DNA of 64,000 nt from an uncultured bacterium (GTDB lineage: Bacteria; Bacillota; Clostridia; Lachnospirales; Lachnospiraceae): positions 41,996 to 105,995 of the forward strand of contig CAJMQE010000001.1 in the NCBI GenBank assembly GCA_905215405.1, given 5' to 3'. The notes under the pieces were generated by a model. That model was not told the DNA's origin. It searched no databases and was given only the letters and a program-made list of their open reading frames with translations. How positions within the stretch are numbered: the stretch's first letter is position 1; each line of letters starts with the position of its first letter. Of the stretch, positions 44,109-53,693 are shown piece after piece. The translations under genes were made by a program, and so were the position numbers.

Positions 44109-44802
44109 AAGCACCTCCATACGCACCTCCACCTAAATTCCAGTCCAGTATCAGCGGTGTTGATTCCTTTAATTCCTCTGCGATCAGCTCCGCCATCCTG
44201 ATTGCTCCAGTAAAATGCAGGTGGGTATTGTCCCGCATATCTTCTGTATAATTATGATAGGTCCCCGCCGGAAAATACATGAACCACTGTCGACTTTCCT
44301 TCTCTCCCGTTCTTTCGTACAACATTTTACTGCTTCTACACAGATCCACTACCTTGATCCGCTCCTGCACCCCCAGTTGTCTGACTGCTGCCGCATATTC
44401 TACATGTGTGTCCTCTATTTTTCCATCCTTATAAAATATCCGTCTGGACAGGGGTGTAATCAGGACCGGTATCGTACCGGCCCTTCTTGCAGCTGTGATA
44501 TATTTCATTAGATATTGGGGATAAGTCGTCGCTGGATCCGTATGCCGGTCTTTCTTTTCCTTTTCGTCATTGTGACCAAACTGGATGAACAAATAATCTC
44601 CAATATCCATTTTCCTTTCTATTTCTTCAAATAAGCCCTCATCAAAAAAGCTTTTACTGCTCTTTCCATTCTTTGCAGCATTTTCCACGCGCCAGCCTTT
44701 TTTTAGGAAACGATCAAATACCTGGCCGATTCCGGTCTGCGGATAGGTCGTTATATCATTGTAGGCAACGGTCGAATCTCCGACCCAGAACACAGTTCCC
44801 AA
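44095..44802 (-). CDS. SGNH/GDSL esterase, rhamnogalacturonan acetylesterase-like (CE12 type)
   Basis: 236 residues. SGNH blocks are all present: GDSTV with nucleophile Ser10, the oxyanion Gly/Asn region ENAAKNGKSSKSF, FGHND (Asn78), and the catalytic pair in RDNTHLHFTG (Asp191, His194). The GDST start and DxTHL end are those of CE12 enzymes such as YesT/RhgT, which deacetylate rhamnogalacturonan fragments. No signal peptide, so intracellular. A frame reaches up to 44922 inside the permease gene, but AGAGGTG 6 nt before a TTG at 44802 defines the start, so a TTG start is used. The 3' end overlaps the GH95-like gene. Confidence 0.82.
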   Translation of the reverse strand: MGTVFWVGDSTVAYNDITTYPQTGIGQVFDRFLKKGWRVENAAKNGKSSKSFFDEGLFEEIERKMDIGDYLFIQFGHNDEKEKKDRHTDPATTYPQYLMKYITAARRAGTIPVLITPLSRRIFYKDGKIEDTHVEYAAAVRQLGVQERIKVVDLCRSSKMLYERTGEKESRQWFMYFPAGTYHNYTEDMRDNTHLHFTGAIRMAELIAEELKESTPLILDWNLGGGAYGGAYEKN

Positions 44803-44855
44803 AATAGTCACCTCTTTTATTAAACTAATTCCAACAGCATCCTGCTTTTTTATAC

Positions 44856-45758
44856 TCAGCCCTTTACAGCTCCAAGCTGTACACCCTTTTTGAAGTATTT
44901 CTGAACGAATGGGTAAATGCACATAATTGGTGCAGTACCGACCACGATCAGTGCATATTTCAATACCAGTCGTACCTGCGGTGAATAGGCATCACTGACA
45001 TCTGCCATCATATCCGTTGTCTGGTTATTGATCAGAATATCCCTTAAAACCAGCTGTAATGGATATTTATTGCTGGATCGGATATAAATTAATGCTGAGA
45101 ACCAGGAATTCCAGTGAGAGACTGCATAATACAATACAAGAACAGCCAATGTTGCTTTGCTCAGTGGCAACATGATTCTGGTAAATACGGTCCAGTGGGA
45201 AGCTCCATCGATCATTGCCGCATCGACCAGCGATTCTGGTATACTCATAAATGCACTTCTCATTATGATCAGATTGCCTGTTCCAATTGCGCCCGGCAGA
45301 ATCAAAGCCCAGACGCTGTTCATCAATCCAAGATCCCTGACATTTAAATAAGCTGGAATCATGCCACCAGAAAAATACATCGTAAATACGATAAATAGTG
45401 TCAGCTGTTTCCGGAACATTAATCCACGAATAGAAATCACATACGCTCCGATCGTAGTCATGACCATATTGATCATGACACCAGTGATCAGAATGAACAT
45501 GGTGTTGCCATAACCGCTCAGGACCAGTTTATTATGAAAGACCATCTTATATCCCTGCAGGGTAAATGGTTTAATTGGAAGCAGCAACAGCCCCTGCTGT
45601 TTAATCAGTTCTTCCGGGTTACTGATAGAAGCGATAACTACGTAATACAGTGGATAAAGACACGCCAATGCGACCAATGCCAGAAAAACATATACAAATA
45701 TAATAAAGATCCGGTAACTTAAATCTTTTTTTCGCCATTTTCTTAACTTTTCAGCCAC
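44856..45758 (-). CDS. Carbohydrate ABC transporter permease (LplC/YtcP-like, CUT1)
   Basis: 300 residues, six membrane helices (MalG-type). The ATPase-contact EAA loop reads SLVDAAMIDGASHWTVFTRI with Gly 'IDGA', and the N-terminus YPLYYVVIASISNPEELI is typical of LplC/YtcP. It pairs with the LplB-type permease 12 bp upstream. Like other CUT1 systems, the energising MsmX-type ATPase is not in the operon and is presumably shared. Start is GTG (45758) after AAGGGGGAAG. It should import an oligosaccharide of the pectic type suggested by the neighbouring enzymes. Confidence 0.92.
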   Translation of the reverse strand: MAEKLRKWRKKDLSYRIFIIFVYVFLALVALACLYPLYYVVIASISNPEELIKQQGLLLLPIKPFTLQGYKMVFHNKLVLSGYGNTMFILITGVMINMVMTTIGAYVISIRGLMFRKQLTLFIVFTMYFSGGMIPAYLNVRDLGLMNSVWALILPGAIGTGNLIIMRSAFMSIPESLVDAAMIDGASHWTVFTRIMLPLSKATLAVLVLYYAVSHWNSWFSALIYIRSSNKYPLQLVLRDILINNQTTDMMADVSDAYSPQVRLVLKYALIVVGTAPIMCIYPFVQKYFKKGVQLGAVKG

Positions 45759-45770
45759 TTTACTTCCCCC

Positions 45771-46739
45771 TTACCATAAACTCATATCAGTCAGCTTCTT
45801 ACAGATCTTATTTGCTCCTATGACAAGCCCAAAGTTGATGACTGAATTGAATAATCCAACAGCTGCTGAATAGCTCCAGTTCGATTCCAAAAGACCTTTT
45901 CGGTATACAAATGACGATATGATATCAGCCGTATTATAGATTTCCGAGTTATACAAAAGAATTGTTTTTTCTGCACCGATACTCATGATTCCACCGATCT
46001 TCAATATGAACATAACGATGATCGTCGGCAATATTGCCGGAATTGTCACATGTACAATACATTTCCAGTGATTGGCTCCATCAATTTTGGCTGCATCATA
46101 TAATTCCGGGTCAACCCCTGACAATGCCGATAGATAAATGATGGACCCCCAGCCTATCGATTGCCAGATGCCAGAAATAATGTAGATCGGTACGTAGTAT
46201 GCGGAGTTCGTCAACATGGATACCGAGCCATCGACCAGACCAATGCTGGAAAGGAATTTTGTAATAAAACCATCACTGGATACGAACAGGACCACCATAG
46301 AACAAATTACGACCATGGAGATAAAATGCGGTATATACACCAGTGACTGTACGATTGATTTATATTTTCTATGTTTGACTTCATTGATCAGCAGCGCCAG
46401 TATAATTGGTACCGGAAAACCAAAAATCAGTGTTGATATGCTGATAACAAGCGTATTCTTGATCAGTCGCCAGAAATAATACGACTGGAAGAATGACAGG
46501 AAATGTTCAAATCCATAATGACTCGCCCAAGGACTATCCAGAATTCCTTTCAAAGGTGAGAAATTCTTAAATGCGATCAAAATTCCGTACATTGGTTTAT
46601 ATTTAAAGATTATATAAAAGAGCGCAATCGGAATGAACATCAGATAGGCTACTTTATTCTTGTGCCAGTCTTTTTTTACCCTTACCGAAAATTTTTCTTT
46701 TTGTCCAAGGTAATTGCTATGATTCTTACTTTTCGCCAT
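45771..46739 (-). CDS. Carbohydrate ABC transporter permease (LplB-like, CUT1)
   Basis: 322 residues, six membrane helices (MalF-type). The N-terminal LMFIPIALFYIIFKYKPMYG and LIAFKNFSPLKGI match LplB-family permeases; the EAA loop is ELYDAAKIDGANHWKCI. It forms the heterodimeric channel with the LplC-like protein. It starts 12 bp after the stop of the intact binding-protein gene, with AAGGTGG before the ATG. Confidence 0.93.
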   Translation of the reverse strand: MAKSKNHSNYLGQKEKFSVRVKKDWHKNKVAYLMFIPIALFYIIFKYKPMYGILIAFKNFSPLKGILDSPWASHYGFEHFLSFFQSYYFWRLIKNTLVISISTLIFGFPVPIILALLINEVKHRKYKSIVQSLVYIPHFISMVVICSMVVLFVSSDGFITKFLSSIGLVDGSVSMLTNSAYYVPIYIISGIWQSIGWGSIIYLSALSGVDPELYDAAKIDGANHWKCIVHVTIPAILPTIIVMFILKIGGIMSIGAEKTILLYNSEIYNTADIISSFVYRKGLLESNWSYSAAVGLFNSVINFGLVIGANKICKKLTDMSLW

Positions 46740-46751
46740 ATTTGCACCACC

Positions 46752-48329
46752 TTATCTCTTCTGATATTCTTCGTACGCAGCCTGTTGAATCTCCATGACC
46801 CGTTTCTGTCCCATCTTGTCAAGTGTTGCGAGATATTCATCAAAATTGTCCAGACTCTCGGTTCCTTTGATAAATTTGACCAGCATTTCCTGTCTGTATG
46901 TCTTGATGTCGCTCGTCAGGCTGGTATACTCAGACATACTGTCAGCGGCAATGGTCAGCGTTGGAAGTTTATAATTTTTCACATCGGAAACGGACCAGTT
47001 CTCAAGTGCTTTTTTCTGTGCATCATAGGAATAGTACTGAAGCAGATAATCTTTATCCTGTACAAATGGTCCATTGCCATAAGCGAGTGAATATTCAGAG
47101 AGTGCCTGCTTAACCGAAAGTCCATCCGGGTTGTGCAGAATCAGATCCGTATATACCGGTTCGTCATTCTGTTCCGTGTAGCTCTCTCCTTCGATTCCAA
47201 AATTATATAAAGTGTGGCCTTCCTCCGTATAACCGTAATTCAGGAACTTTGCTGCGGCCGCCTTATCCTCACAGGATGTACTAATGGCCGTTATTCCTCC
47301 TGTGACTGTGTTGTTATAGTGGGAATACATTGGAATATCACCCTTTTTTGCAACCAGTCCACGGATTCCTGCCAGACTGTAATCCTGCCCGTCGTTGGTC
47401 TGAAGCCATGTTCCCAGAGCCGATCCAGCCGCACCCGCAGTAGCACCGCATTTACCAGTCAAAATATTCGCTGTCGTTGTGGCCGAATCGAGTGTAGAAA
47501 AATTGGGATCCAGAAGCCCATCATCATAGAGTTTGTGTAACCACTGTAATACTTCTTTATACTGCGGCTGCGCATATCCTGCCGTTACTTTTCCATTTTC
47601 AATGTAGTTATCTGTTGTCGGCAGACCGAACGGAGATGTGATCATACCACAGGAAAGCATTTCTTCGATTGTTCCTGTGGCAACAGAAAGCGGTACCTCT
47701 GCACCTTCTTTCTCCTTAAATAACTTCAGCATATTGTAATATTCGTCCGGTGTCTGTGGTTCCTCGATACCAAGATCTCTGCACCAGTCATCTCGAATGA
47801 TCAATCCTTTTCCGGTCTTTAATAATTCGTCTCCGAGAATAAAGGAAAAACCAGCGATCAGGCCGTCAGGAGTCTTGACCTGCTTAAGGATATCCGGATC
47901 AGAACTGATTGCATTCCAGTAATCCGGTGCATTTTCTTTTACAAAATCTTCTGTCATGCCATAGATGACCTGATCCTGGACCGCCTTCTGCTCACCACCC
48001 TGATAATTTGCTATAAAGTTGAATCCAATAATATCAGGTAATTCTCCCGATGCAATGACCAAGTTCATCGCCGTATTATCCTTAACATGAACCATATTTA
48101 GCGTCACACCTGTCTTTTCCTGCAATGCTTTGCCCAGTGGTAGATCTGCATAAGAATCATACCGGTCGCTCCATGCCGATGAAGTCGTCATTCCATATGT
48201 AAAATCAGTCTTAGTACCACTTCCCGCATCTGCACTTTCCGATTTACTTGCTCCACATCCAGTCAAACTGATGCTTAGAACAACTGCTGCCATCGATACC
48301 CCCGTTATTTTTCTGACCAATCCTTTCAT
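46752..48329 (-). CDS. Extracellular sugar-binding lipoprotein (LplA-like)
   Basis: 525 residues: lipoprotein signal with lipobox LTGC, then the two-lobed solute-binding fold of large LplA-type proteins (YSLAGIRGLVAKKGDIPMY, LNYGYTEEGHTLYNFGIEGE, SLAYGNGPFV). It captures the substrate outside the membrane and delivers it to the two permeases that follow at 12-13 bp gaps. AAGGGGGAA precedes the ATG. It is a close paralogue of the interrupted protein encoded directly upstream, identical in full length (525 codons each). Confidence 0.93.
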   Translation of the reverse strand: MKGLVRKITGVSMAAVVLSISLTGCGASKSESADAGSGTKTDFTYGMTTSSAWSDRYDSYADLPLGKALQEKTGVTLNMVHVKDNTAMNLVIASGELPDIIGFNFIANYQGGEQKAVQDQVIYGMTEDFVKENAPDYWNAISSDPDILKQVKTPDGLIAGFSFILGDELLKTGKGLIIRDDWCRDLGIEEPQTPDEYYNMLKLFKEKEGAEVPLSVATGTIEEMLSCGMITSPFGLPTTDNYIENGKVTAGYAQPQYKEVLQWLHKLYDDGLLDPNFSTLDSATTTANILTGKCGATAGAAGSALGTWLQTNDGQDYSLAGIRGLVAKKGDIPMYSHYNNTVTGGITAISTSCEDKAAAAKFLNYGYTEEGHTLYNFGIEGESYTEQNDEPVYTDLILHNPDGLSVKQALSEYSLAYGNGPFVQDKDYLLQYYSYDAQKKALENWSVSDVKNYKLPTLTIAADSMSEYTSLTSDIKTYRQEMLVKFIKGTESLDNFDEYLATLDKMGQKRVMEIQQAAYEEYQKR

Positions 48330-48404
48330 TTAATTTCCCCCTTTAAAATCTTTCTGCCATACACCCACTATATCTGCCTACAATCAGACTTCTGTCACAG
48401 ATAT

Positions 48405-48456
48405 CTATCTGCTCTTGCATTCGTCGTAAGCTATCTGCTCTCGTATTCATCGTAAG
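48405..48456. repeat. 26-bp tandem duplication across the end of the upstream binding-protein gene
   Basis: 48405-48430 and 48431-48456 are two head-to-tail copies differing at three positions (CTATCTGCTC...CGTAAG). The right copy contains the last codons and TAG stop of the interrupted binding-protein gene; the left copy is non-coding. A simple replication-slippage duplication. Confidence 0.8.
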
Positions 48457-50008
48457 CTTTCTGCTGAATCTCGATAACACGATCCATTCCCATCTTTTTC
48501 AGCGTTGTAAGATAGTCATCAAAATCATCCAGACTTTCAGTTCCCTTTACGAACTTTACAAGCATTTCCTGAATATACGTGTTCAGATCACTATTCAGAC
48601 TGGTATACTCTGACATATCATCAGAAGCAATCGTAAGCGGAGGAAGTTTGTATTTCTTAACATCGGATACGCACCACTGACTCAATGCCTGCTTTACCTC
48701 ATCCGTCAGTCCCAATCTGTATTTTCCGGTAACAAATGGACCATTTCCATAAGACATGATATATTCAGCTGAGACCTAACCTGGTGTCAGGCCATCCGGA
48801 TTATTGGTTACAAGATCCGTATACTCTGGTACACCTTCACTATTTACAGTGTAATTCGTCCCCTCGATACCATAGTTGTACAGGTTATGCCCCTCCTCGG
48901 TATAGCCATAATTCAAATACTCAGCTGCAGCCACTTTATCCTTACATGCAGTTGAAATGACCGTTGTTCCACCGGCGACTGAATTATTGTAATGAATATA
49001 CATCGGAATATCACCTTTCTTTGCTACAAGACTGGTAATTCCGGCAAGACTATAATCTTCATCCTTATTTGCTGTCAGCCAAGAACTCAGACAGGAACCA
49101 GCGGCCCCTTCCGATGCACCTGATTTACCAGTCAACATATTTGATGTCACTGTAGCAGAATCAATCGTTGAAAAGTTCGGATCAAGCAGTCCTTCATTGT
49201 ATAGCTTATTCAGCCATGCCAGTACCTCTTTATACTCACTTTTTGCATAGCCACATACCACTTTTCCATTATCTACATAATAGTCCGTTGTCGGCAGCGC
49301 AAATGGAGATGTCAGCATACCACAGGTCAGCATTTCCTTCAGGCCACCTGCAGTACAAGTCAACGGTTCCTCTGCCCCTTTCTTCTCCTTGAAAAGCTTC
49401 AACATCTGATAGTATTCATCCGGTGTCGTCGGTGTATCTATACCAAGTTCCTTACACCAATCGTCACGAATAATCAGCCCTTTACCTGTCTTTGCATCCT
49501 CACTACCGATTATGTAAGCGAATCCAAAGATCAAGCCTTCCGGCGTTTTGACCTGCTTTAAGATTTCTGGATCAGCACTGATTGCATTCCAGTAATCCGG
49601 TGCATACTGTTTTACGAAGTCCTCTGTCATTCCATAAACGATATTATCAGATACTGCTTTCTGCTCGCCTCCCTGATAACTTGCCTTAAAATTGAACCCG
49701 ATGATATCCGAAAGATCTCCAGATGCTATCATCAGATTCATCGCCGTATCATCTTTAACATGCACCATATTTAACTGTTTACCAGTCTTTTCTTCTAGTT
49801 CCTTGGCCAGTGGCAGATCAGTAAATGAATCATATCTGTCATTCCATGTACTTGAAACCTTCATGGCATAAGACAGTTCTGTTGTCGAACCGTCTCCGAC
49901 TGATTCTGTACTCACCTCTGCACTGCTTCCACAGCCCGTCAGGCTCATTCCAAGCATGCAGACTGCCATTGTCGCACACACACGTCTGATTTTCTTTGCC
50001 CTGTTCAT
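48431..50008 (-). pseudogene. LplA-like sugar-binding lipoprotein interrupted by an in-frame amber codon
   Basis: 525 codons plus stop, exactly as long as the adjacent paralogue. A lipoprotein signal with LTGC is followed by the LplA-type fold. Codon 411 (48776-48778) is TAG where the paralogue has Gln (VKQALSEY against PG-stop-VSAEY), so a single CAG-to-TAG change explains it. Beyond it the same frame continues with SYGNGPFV and ends AYDEYESR-TAG. The first 410 residues could still be made as a truncated protein lacking about 115 C-terminal residues. AGGAGGGG precedes the ATG. It lies between the GH65-like gene (49 bp upstream) and the intact paralogue, so downstream genes may suffer polarity. 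Confidence 0.8.
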
Positions 50009-50057
50009 AAGACCCCTCCTGTCTTTATATGAATCCCCATTGACTTCTCACTATCGC

Positions 50058-52151
50058 TTAGAATGGAAATGGATGAATTCCCTCATATCTGATTTTCCAT
50101 CCCTTGCATAAAACTCCATCTCTTTTCGTACCTGCATCTTTACTACCTGCCAGCAATAAAGCAATTGCCAGCAAGAGCGATCCATTTCCCGGCAGATACA
50201 AAGGAAGATCTTTCCTTGTTTTCTGATAATTATGTCCGGACACAACATACTGATTCTTAAGCGTATCCCTAAGCAAAATATTCATTGCCAGACCTGGATC
50301 AGATAATCTTGCTGCCGTCATTGCCATCACCGCAAAATCCCATCCCCATAGTGTTGGATACTGCCATCTGGCAAGTACGGTCTCCAATGTTCTTCTCATC
50401 ACCTTTTTATCCACCGTTGGATCACTGAGAACTCCATATGCTGCAAGCATAGATGGATGATCGATATTTTTAACCGTAAAATTGTTCTGACATCCCTCGA
50501 TTGACAGATATTTTCCACCATCCATCGGAAGTTCTGCCATTTTATCCCCTATATTTTCCCACTGCTGTGCAAGCTCATTTTCTCCGGCCTCCATTGCAAA
50601 TCTAGCTGCCGTTACAAGTCCATATCTCCAGTAGGCAGTTTCGTATGTCGGATTTTTCACTTCTACTGGATCAAAACGTTCCTGTGCGGGAATTAATGGA
50701 GCCAGCAGTTCATAGCAGTCTTTCTTTCTGTTGTAGACTGCATAATCAGCCATAAACTCTGCCGATTCTTTTATCAGCTTCCAGTACTTTATAAGGACCT
50801 CTTTTTCCCCTTCTACACTCGCCAGTAAATCCAGCATATAGATTAAATGTGGCTGCTGCCAGATCAATAATGGTGCAATTCCGGATGGGGAATCAATTCC
50901 ATCGTACGCGACCATTTTGGGCCATCTTGCTCCACGATACCCGTTTTTTTTCGCATTCATTCGGGCCTGCGGAAGAATTTTAACATACCAGTTCAAACTC
51001 TTTTTTAATTCCTCTGTGTGTCCCCAGAGCGGCAGATAAGCACAATGCCAGAAATACATTTCCAGGTGCTGTTTTCCGTACCAGCTGTTACAAGTCAGTC
51101 CTGTCTCCTGCGGGGGAATGTTCCCTGTACACTGAATCTTTAAAAGATAGAGAGAAAGAATGATCCTGCGCTCCAGTTCCGCTGCTCTTGGATCCTGCGC
51201 CTCGGCACAATCTACAATTCCGCCTTCCTGCCAGAACTTCTCGTACCCAGTCTGGCTACTCTGCAAAATCTGTTGAAATGTTCTGCATGGATCATGTCTA
51301 TAGCCCGGCGTAGCACTTACTACAAATTCTGCTTCCTTTTTGTTGACTGTTATACAAAAACAGTGAGGACTCTGTCGATCCACCTTCATGTCACAGCTGC
51401 ATGTCATCCCCGTCTGAAATTTCAGTTCATCGGCACTTCGCTCCACACGAAATGCTCGGCTGCCTGAACTAATATATCTGCTCAGATGTCGATTTTCCTG
51501 TGTCCAGTCCACCCCTGCCATATTTTCACACGGATAGCCAAACGATAATGCGACCTGAAGTCTTCCATCCGCAAGCGCATCCGATTTCACCCGAGCTCCA
51601 ATGATATCCCACTTTTGATCACAGACTGTTTCAACCTGTACACGAACGCCATGAATCAGAAAACTACTTTCAAGTACACCTGTATATAGATGCAATTCCT
51701 GCCATACGTCTGACAATTCGTCCGAAGAAATCTTTTTGTTCTCCCACAAAAATGCCAGACGATAAAGATCAAATTTATGTGGATTTTTTCTGAGCCAGTC
51801 ATATACTTCCTCATTTCCCGGCTGCTTTCTTACCGAATACTGCACTTTTCTTCCCTGAAAAAGATAAGTCGTTGGCACAAGATCTTTCGGACTATAATAA
51901 TTTCCAGCTGGATCAACAGGTGTTCTGTGCCAGCCCCATGTGCTCATTGTACACAATGGCAGATTCCAGTCCTGATATTCATTACCAAGTGTCTGCAGGC
52001 CAGTCACATCTGCGGAAAATGCAAAATCCCCATTCCCCACTGACAATACTGAATATCTGTCTATTTTTCGCTCTATTGGATTATTTCTGTCAATGACCTT
52101 TCGTCTGTCAATTCTATCTTCCTTTGTATTTCCAGCTCCTGTATTTCTCAT
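50058..52151 (-). CDS. Large (alpha/alpha)6-barrel glycosidase, GH65-like, family uncertain
   Basis: About 697 residues, no signal peptide. N-terminal beta-sandwich (SVLSVGNGDFAFSADVTGLQ, then GNEYQDWNLPLCTMSTWGWH) followed from about residue 330 by an (alpha/alpha)6-type catalytic region: SWYGKQHLEMYFWHCAYLPLWG, GYRGARWPKM, GIAPLLIWQQPHLIYML, NPTYETAYWRYGLVTA and LWGWDFAVMAMTAARL. The GYRGARWP block and HLEMYFWH block are reminiscent of GH65/GH15-clan enzymes, with candidate acids in HLEMYFWH and PTYETAYW, but no CAZy family can be fixed from memory. Its ATG overlaps the GH4 stop (ATGA), so the two are coupled and probably act on the same sugar chain. Confidence 0.7.
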   Translation of the reverse strand: MRNTGAGNTKEDRIDRRKVIDRNNPIERKIDRYSVLSVGNGDFAFSADVTGLQTLGNEYQDWNLPLCTMSTWGWHRTPVDPAGNYYSPKDLVPTTYLFQGRKVQYSVRKQPGNEEVYDWLRKNPHKFDLYRLAFLWENKKISSDELSDVWQELHLYTGVLESSFLIHGVRVQVETVCDQKWDIIGARVKSDALADGRLQVALSFGYPCENMAGVDWTQENRHLSRYISSGSRAFRVERSADELKFQTGMTCSCDMKVDRQSPHCFCITVNKKEAEFVVSATPGYRHDPCRTFQQILQSSQTGYEKFWQEGGIVDCAEAQDPRAAELERRIILSLYLLKIQCTGNIPPQETGLTCNSWYGKQHLEMYFWHCAYLPLWGHTEELKKSLNWYVKILPQARMNAKKNGYRGARWPKMVAYDGIDSPSGIAPLLIWQQPHLIYMLDLLASVEGEKEVLIKYWKLIKESAEFMADYAVYNRKKDCYELLAPLIPAQERFDPVEVKNPTYETAYWRYGLVTAARFAMEAGENELAQQWENIGDKMAELPMDGGKYLSIEGCQNNFTVKNIDHPSMLAAYGVLSDPTVDKKVMRRTLETVLARWQYPTLWGWDFAVMAMTAARLSDPGLAMNILLRDTLKNQYVVSGHNYQKTRKDLPLYLPGNGSLLLAIALLLAGSKDAGTKRDGVLCKGWKIRYEGIHPFPF

Positions 52152-53542
52152 ATGAACCACCTTTCTGGCAGATATGCCTTTGTTCCTGTAAGCATTTCCG
52201 ATAACATTTTACGGATCTGCTCTTCCTTACACTTTGCCTTTGTATTGGGGTCATTGCACATCGCATGTACTGCGGCCTCAAAATCACATTTCATTGCTGC
52301 CTGTAGAATAGCCTCCTGATTTGCTATATGCGGTTTCATCAGATTATTAATTTCTCTTTTTAATGAACCTGCACAGACGGGAACGATCTTATCTCTCGAA
52401 AATACAGCATTTGTTTCAACGACCGCCCCAAATGCTACATTTGAGATCTGTCCGACATTGGGAAGATTGACATTACTGATGCAGCGTGTCAGACCACAGA
52501 GTGCTTTGATCAATCGGACTCCCTCTTCTCCAGATGCCTTCAGTTCAACCGCTTCTTCCCCTCTGACCAATTTCTCACTTCGTTCCAGTCGCTTGACCAA
52601 TTCTCTTTTTCTTGCCGACACCGGCGTCAGCTGAAAGTAATTGTCCCTGACCGTATCCCTGTTAAGCAGATATTCATTTCTGGGCATAAATTCCACCAGG
52701 TGTCTGTCTCCCGCTGCTGCGATCCAACCATAACGCTCAAAAAGATCGAACTTTACTCGGTTCCTGTCTGCAAGTGGGCGCTGTTTTCGCGGAATACTCA
52801 CATCTACAGGCAGTTTCTTTGGATGTTCCTGAATATAGTTTTTATAGACCGGGAACAGATTAATCCCTTTATAGGATGCACTTTCCAGCCATGTAAAATG
52901 ATTAATTCCAATCACATTGGTATGGATATCCGTTCTTCCAACACGTTCTATACCAAATGTTTCTTCCACGATCCTACACAACATCTTCTGAGCCCCAAAC
53001 ACTTCATGACAACAGCCAAATGCTTTGATCTGTGGAAATATATGATATAACACCTTAACACACATACTCATTGGATTGGTAAAATTAATGACCCATGCAT
53101 CTGGACAATTCTTTTTAATCGATTCCGCAATTGGCACATACATTGGAAGTGTCCGCAATGCGCGTACAATCCCTCCCGGTCCCACCGTATCTCCAACTGA
53201 CTGCAGAATTCCAAATTCCTCCGGTGTATGCACATCATATTCCATCTCATTAAATGTGCCTGGCAATATGGAAATAATGACAAAATCTGCATTCAGAAGT
53301 GCTTCCTCTAATGTGTCTGCAGTTTCATATTTCCAGATGCCTCTGCACTGCGGTTTATTTGTAATGTTATTTCCAATTATTGCATTCTTTTCTGCTGCAA
53401 CGCGGTCAATATCATAAAGTATCATTTTACCTGATAACTGTTCTTCTATCGCCAGATCAGCCATCAGTCTCCATGCCCAGCCACGTGAACCGCCTCCTAT
53501 GTAAGCAATCTTAATATCTTTTACTTTTCCATCCTGATATCG
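52148..53542 (-). CDS. GH4 NAD/Mn-dependent glycosidase (LplD-like, probable alpha-galacturonidase)
   Basis: 464 residues of glycoside hydrolase family 4, which cleaves by NAD-dependent oxidation-elimination. Visible are the NAD loop IAYIGGGSRGW, NFTNPMSM, the metal ligands Cys/His in FGCCHEVFG and the His of IGINHFTW. The GCCHEVFG form and overall layout fit LplD-type enzymes, and B. subtilis LplD (with lplABC, as here) acts on alpha-galacturonides. It needs no signal peptide and works in the cytoplasm. The ATG at 53542 has GGGAG 8 nt upstream; a GTG-type start at 53578 is less likely. First enzyme gene of the cluster after the AraC gene. Confidence 0.88.
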   Translation of the reverse strand, partial: RYQDGKVKDIKIAYIGGGSRGWAWRLMADLAIEEQLSGKMILYDIDRVAAEKNAIIGNNITNKPQCRGIWKYETADTLEEALLNADFVIISILPGTFNEMEYDVHTPEEFGILQSVGDTVGPGGIVRALRTLPMYVPIAESIKKNCPDAWVINFTNPMSMCVKVLYHIFPQIKAFGCCHEVFGAQKMLCRIVEETFGIERVGRTDIHTNVIGINHFTWLESASYKGINLFPVYKNYIQEHPKKLPVDVSIPRKQRPLADRNRVKFDLFERYGWIAAAGDRHLVEFMPRNEYLLNRDTVRDNYFQLTPVSARKRELVKRLERSEKLVRGEEAVELKASGEEGVRLIKALCGLTRCISNVNLPNVGQISNVAFGAVVETNAVFSRDKIVPVCAGSLKREINNLMKPHIANQEAILQAAMKCDFEAAVHAMCNDPNTKAKCKEEQIRKMLSEMLTGTKAYLPERWFI

Positions 53543-53693
53543 CATAACCAAGGCTCCCTGTCTATCACGCCCAGACAAAGTCAGCCTGAAGATTCCACCA
53601 TCCTTTCCTTATTGTGTCCGACCAGCATTCCTATATAATTACCAGTCAGTTACATTTTGACTTCAATACACAGTTATGTTCTGACTCCGACTG

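Noticed and set aside
48776..48778. Genetic code with TAG read as glutamine
   Set aside because: Intact genes in the window end normally with TAG, such as the polysaccharide deacetylase (14218), the PPC protein (63069) and this very gene's own terminal stop (48431). A single nonsense mutation is simpler.
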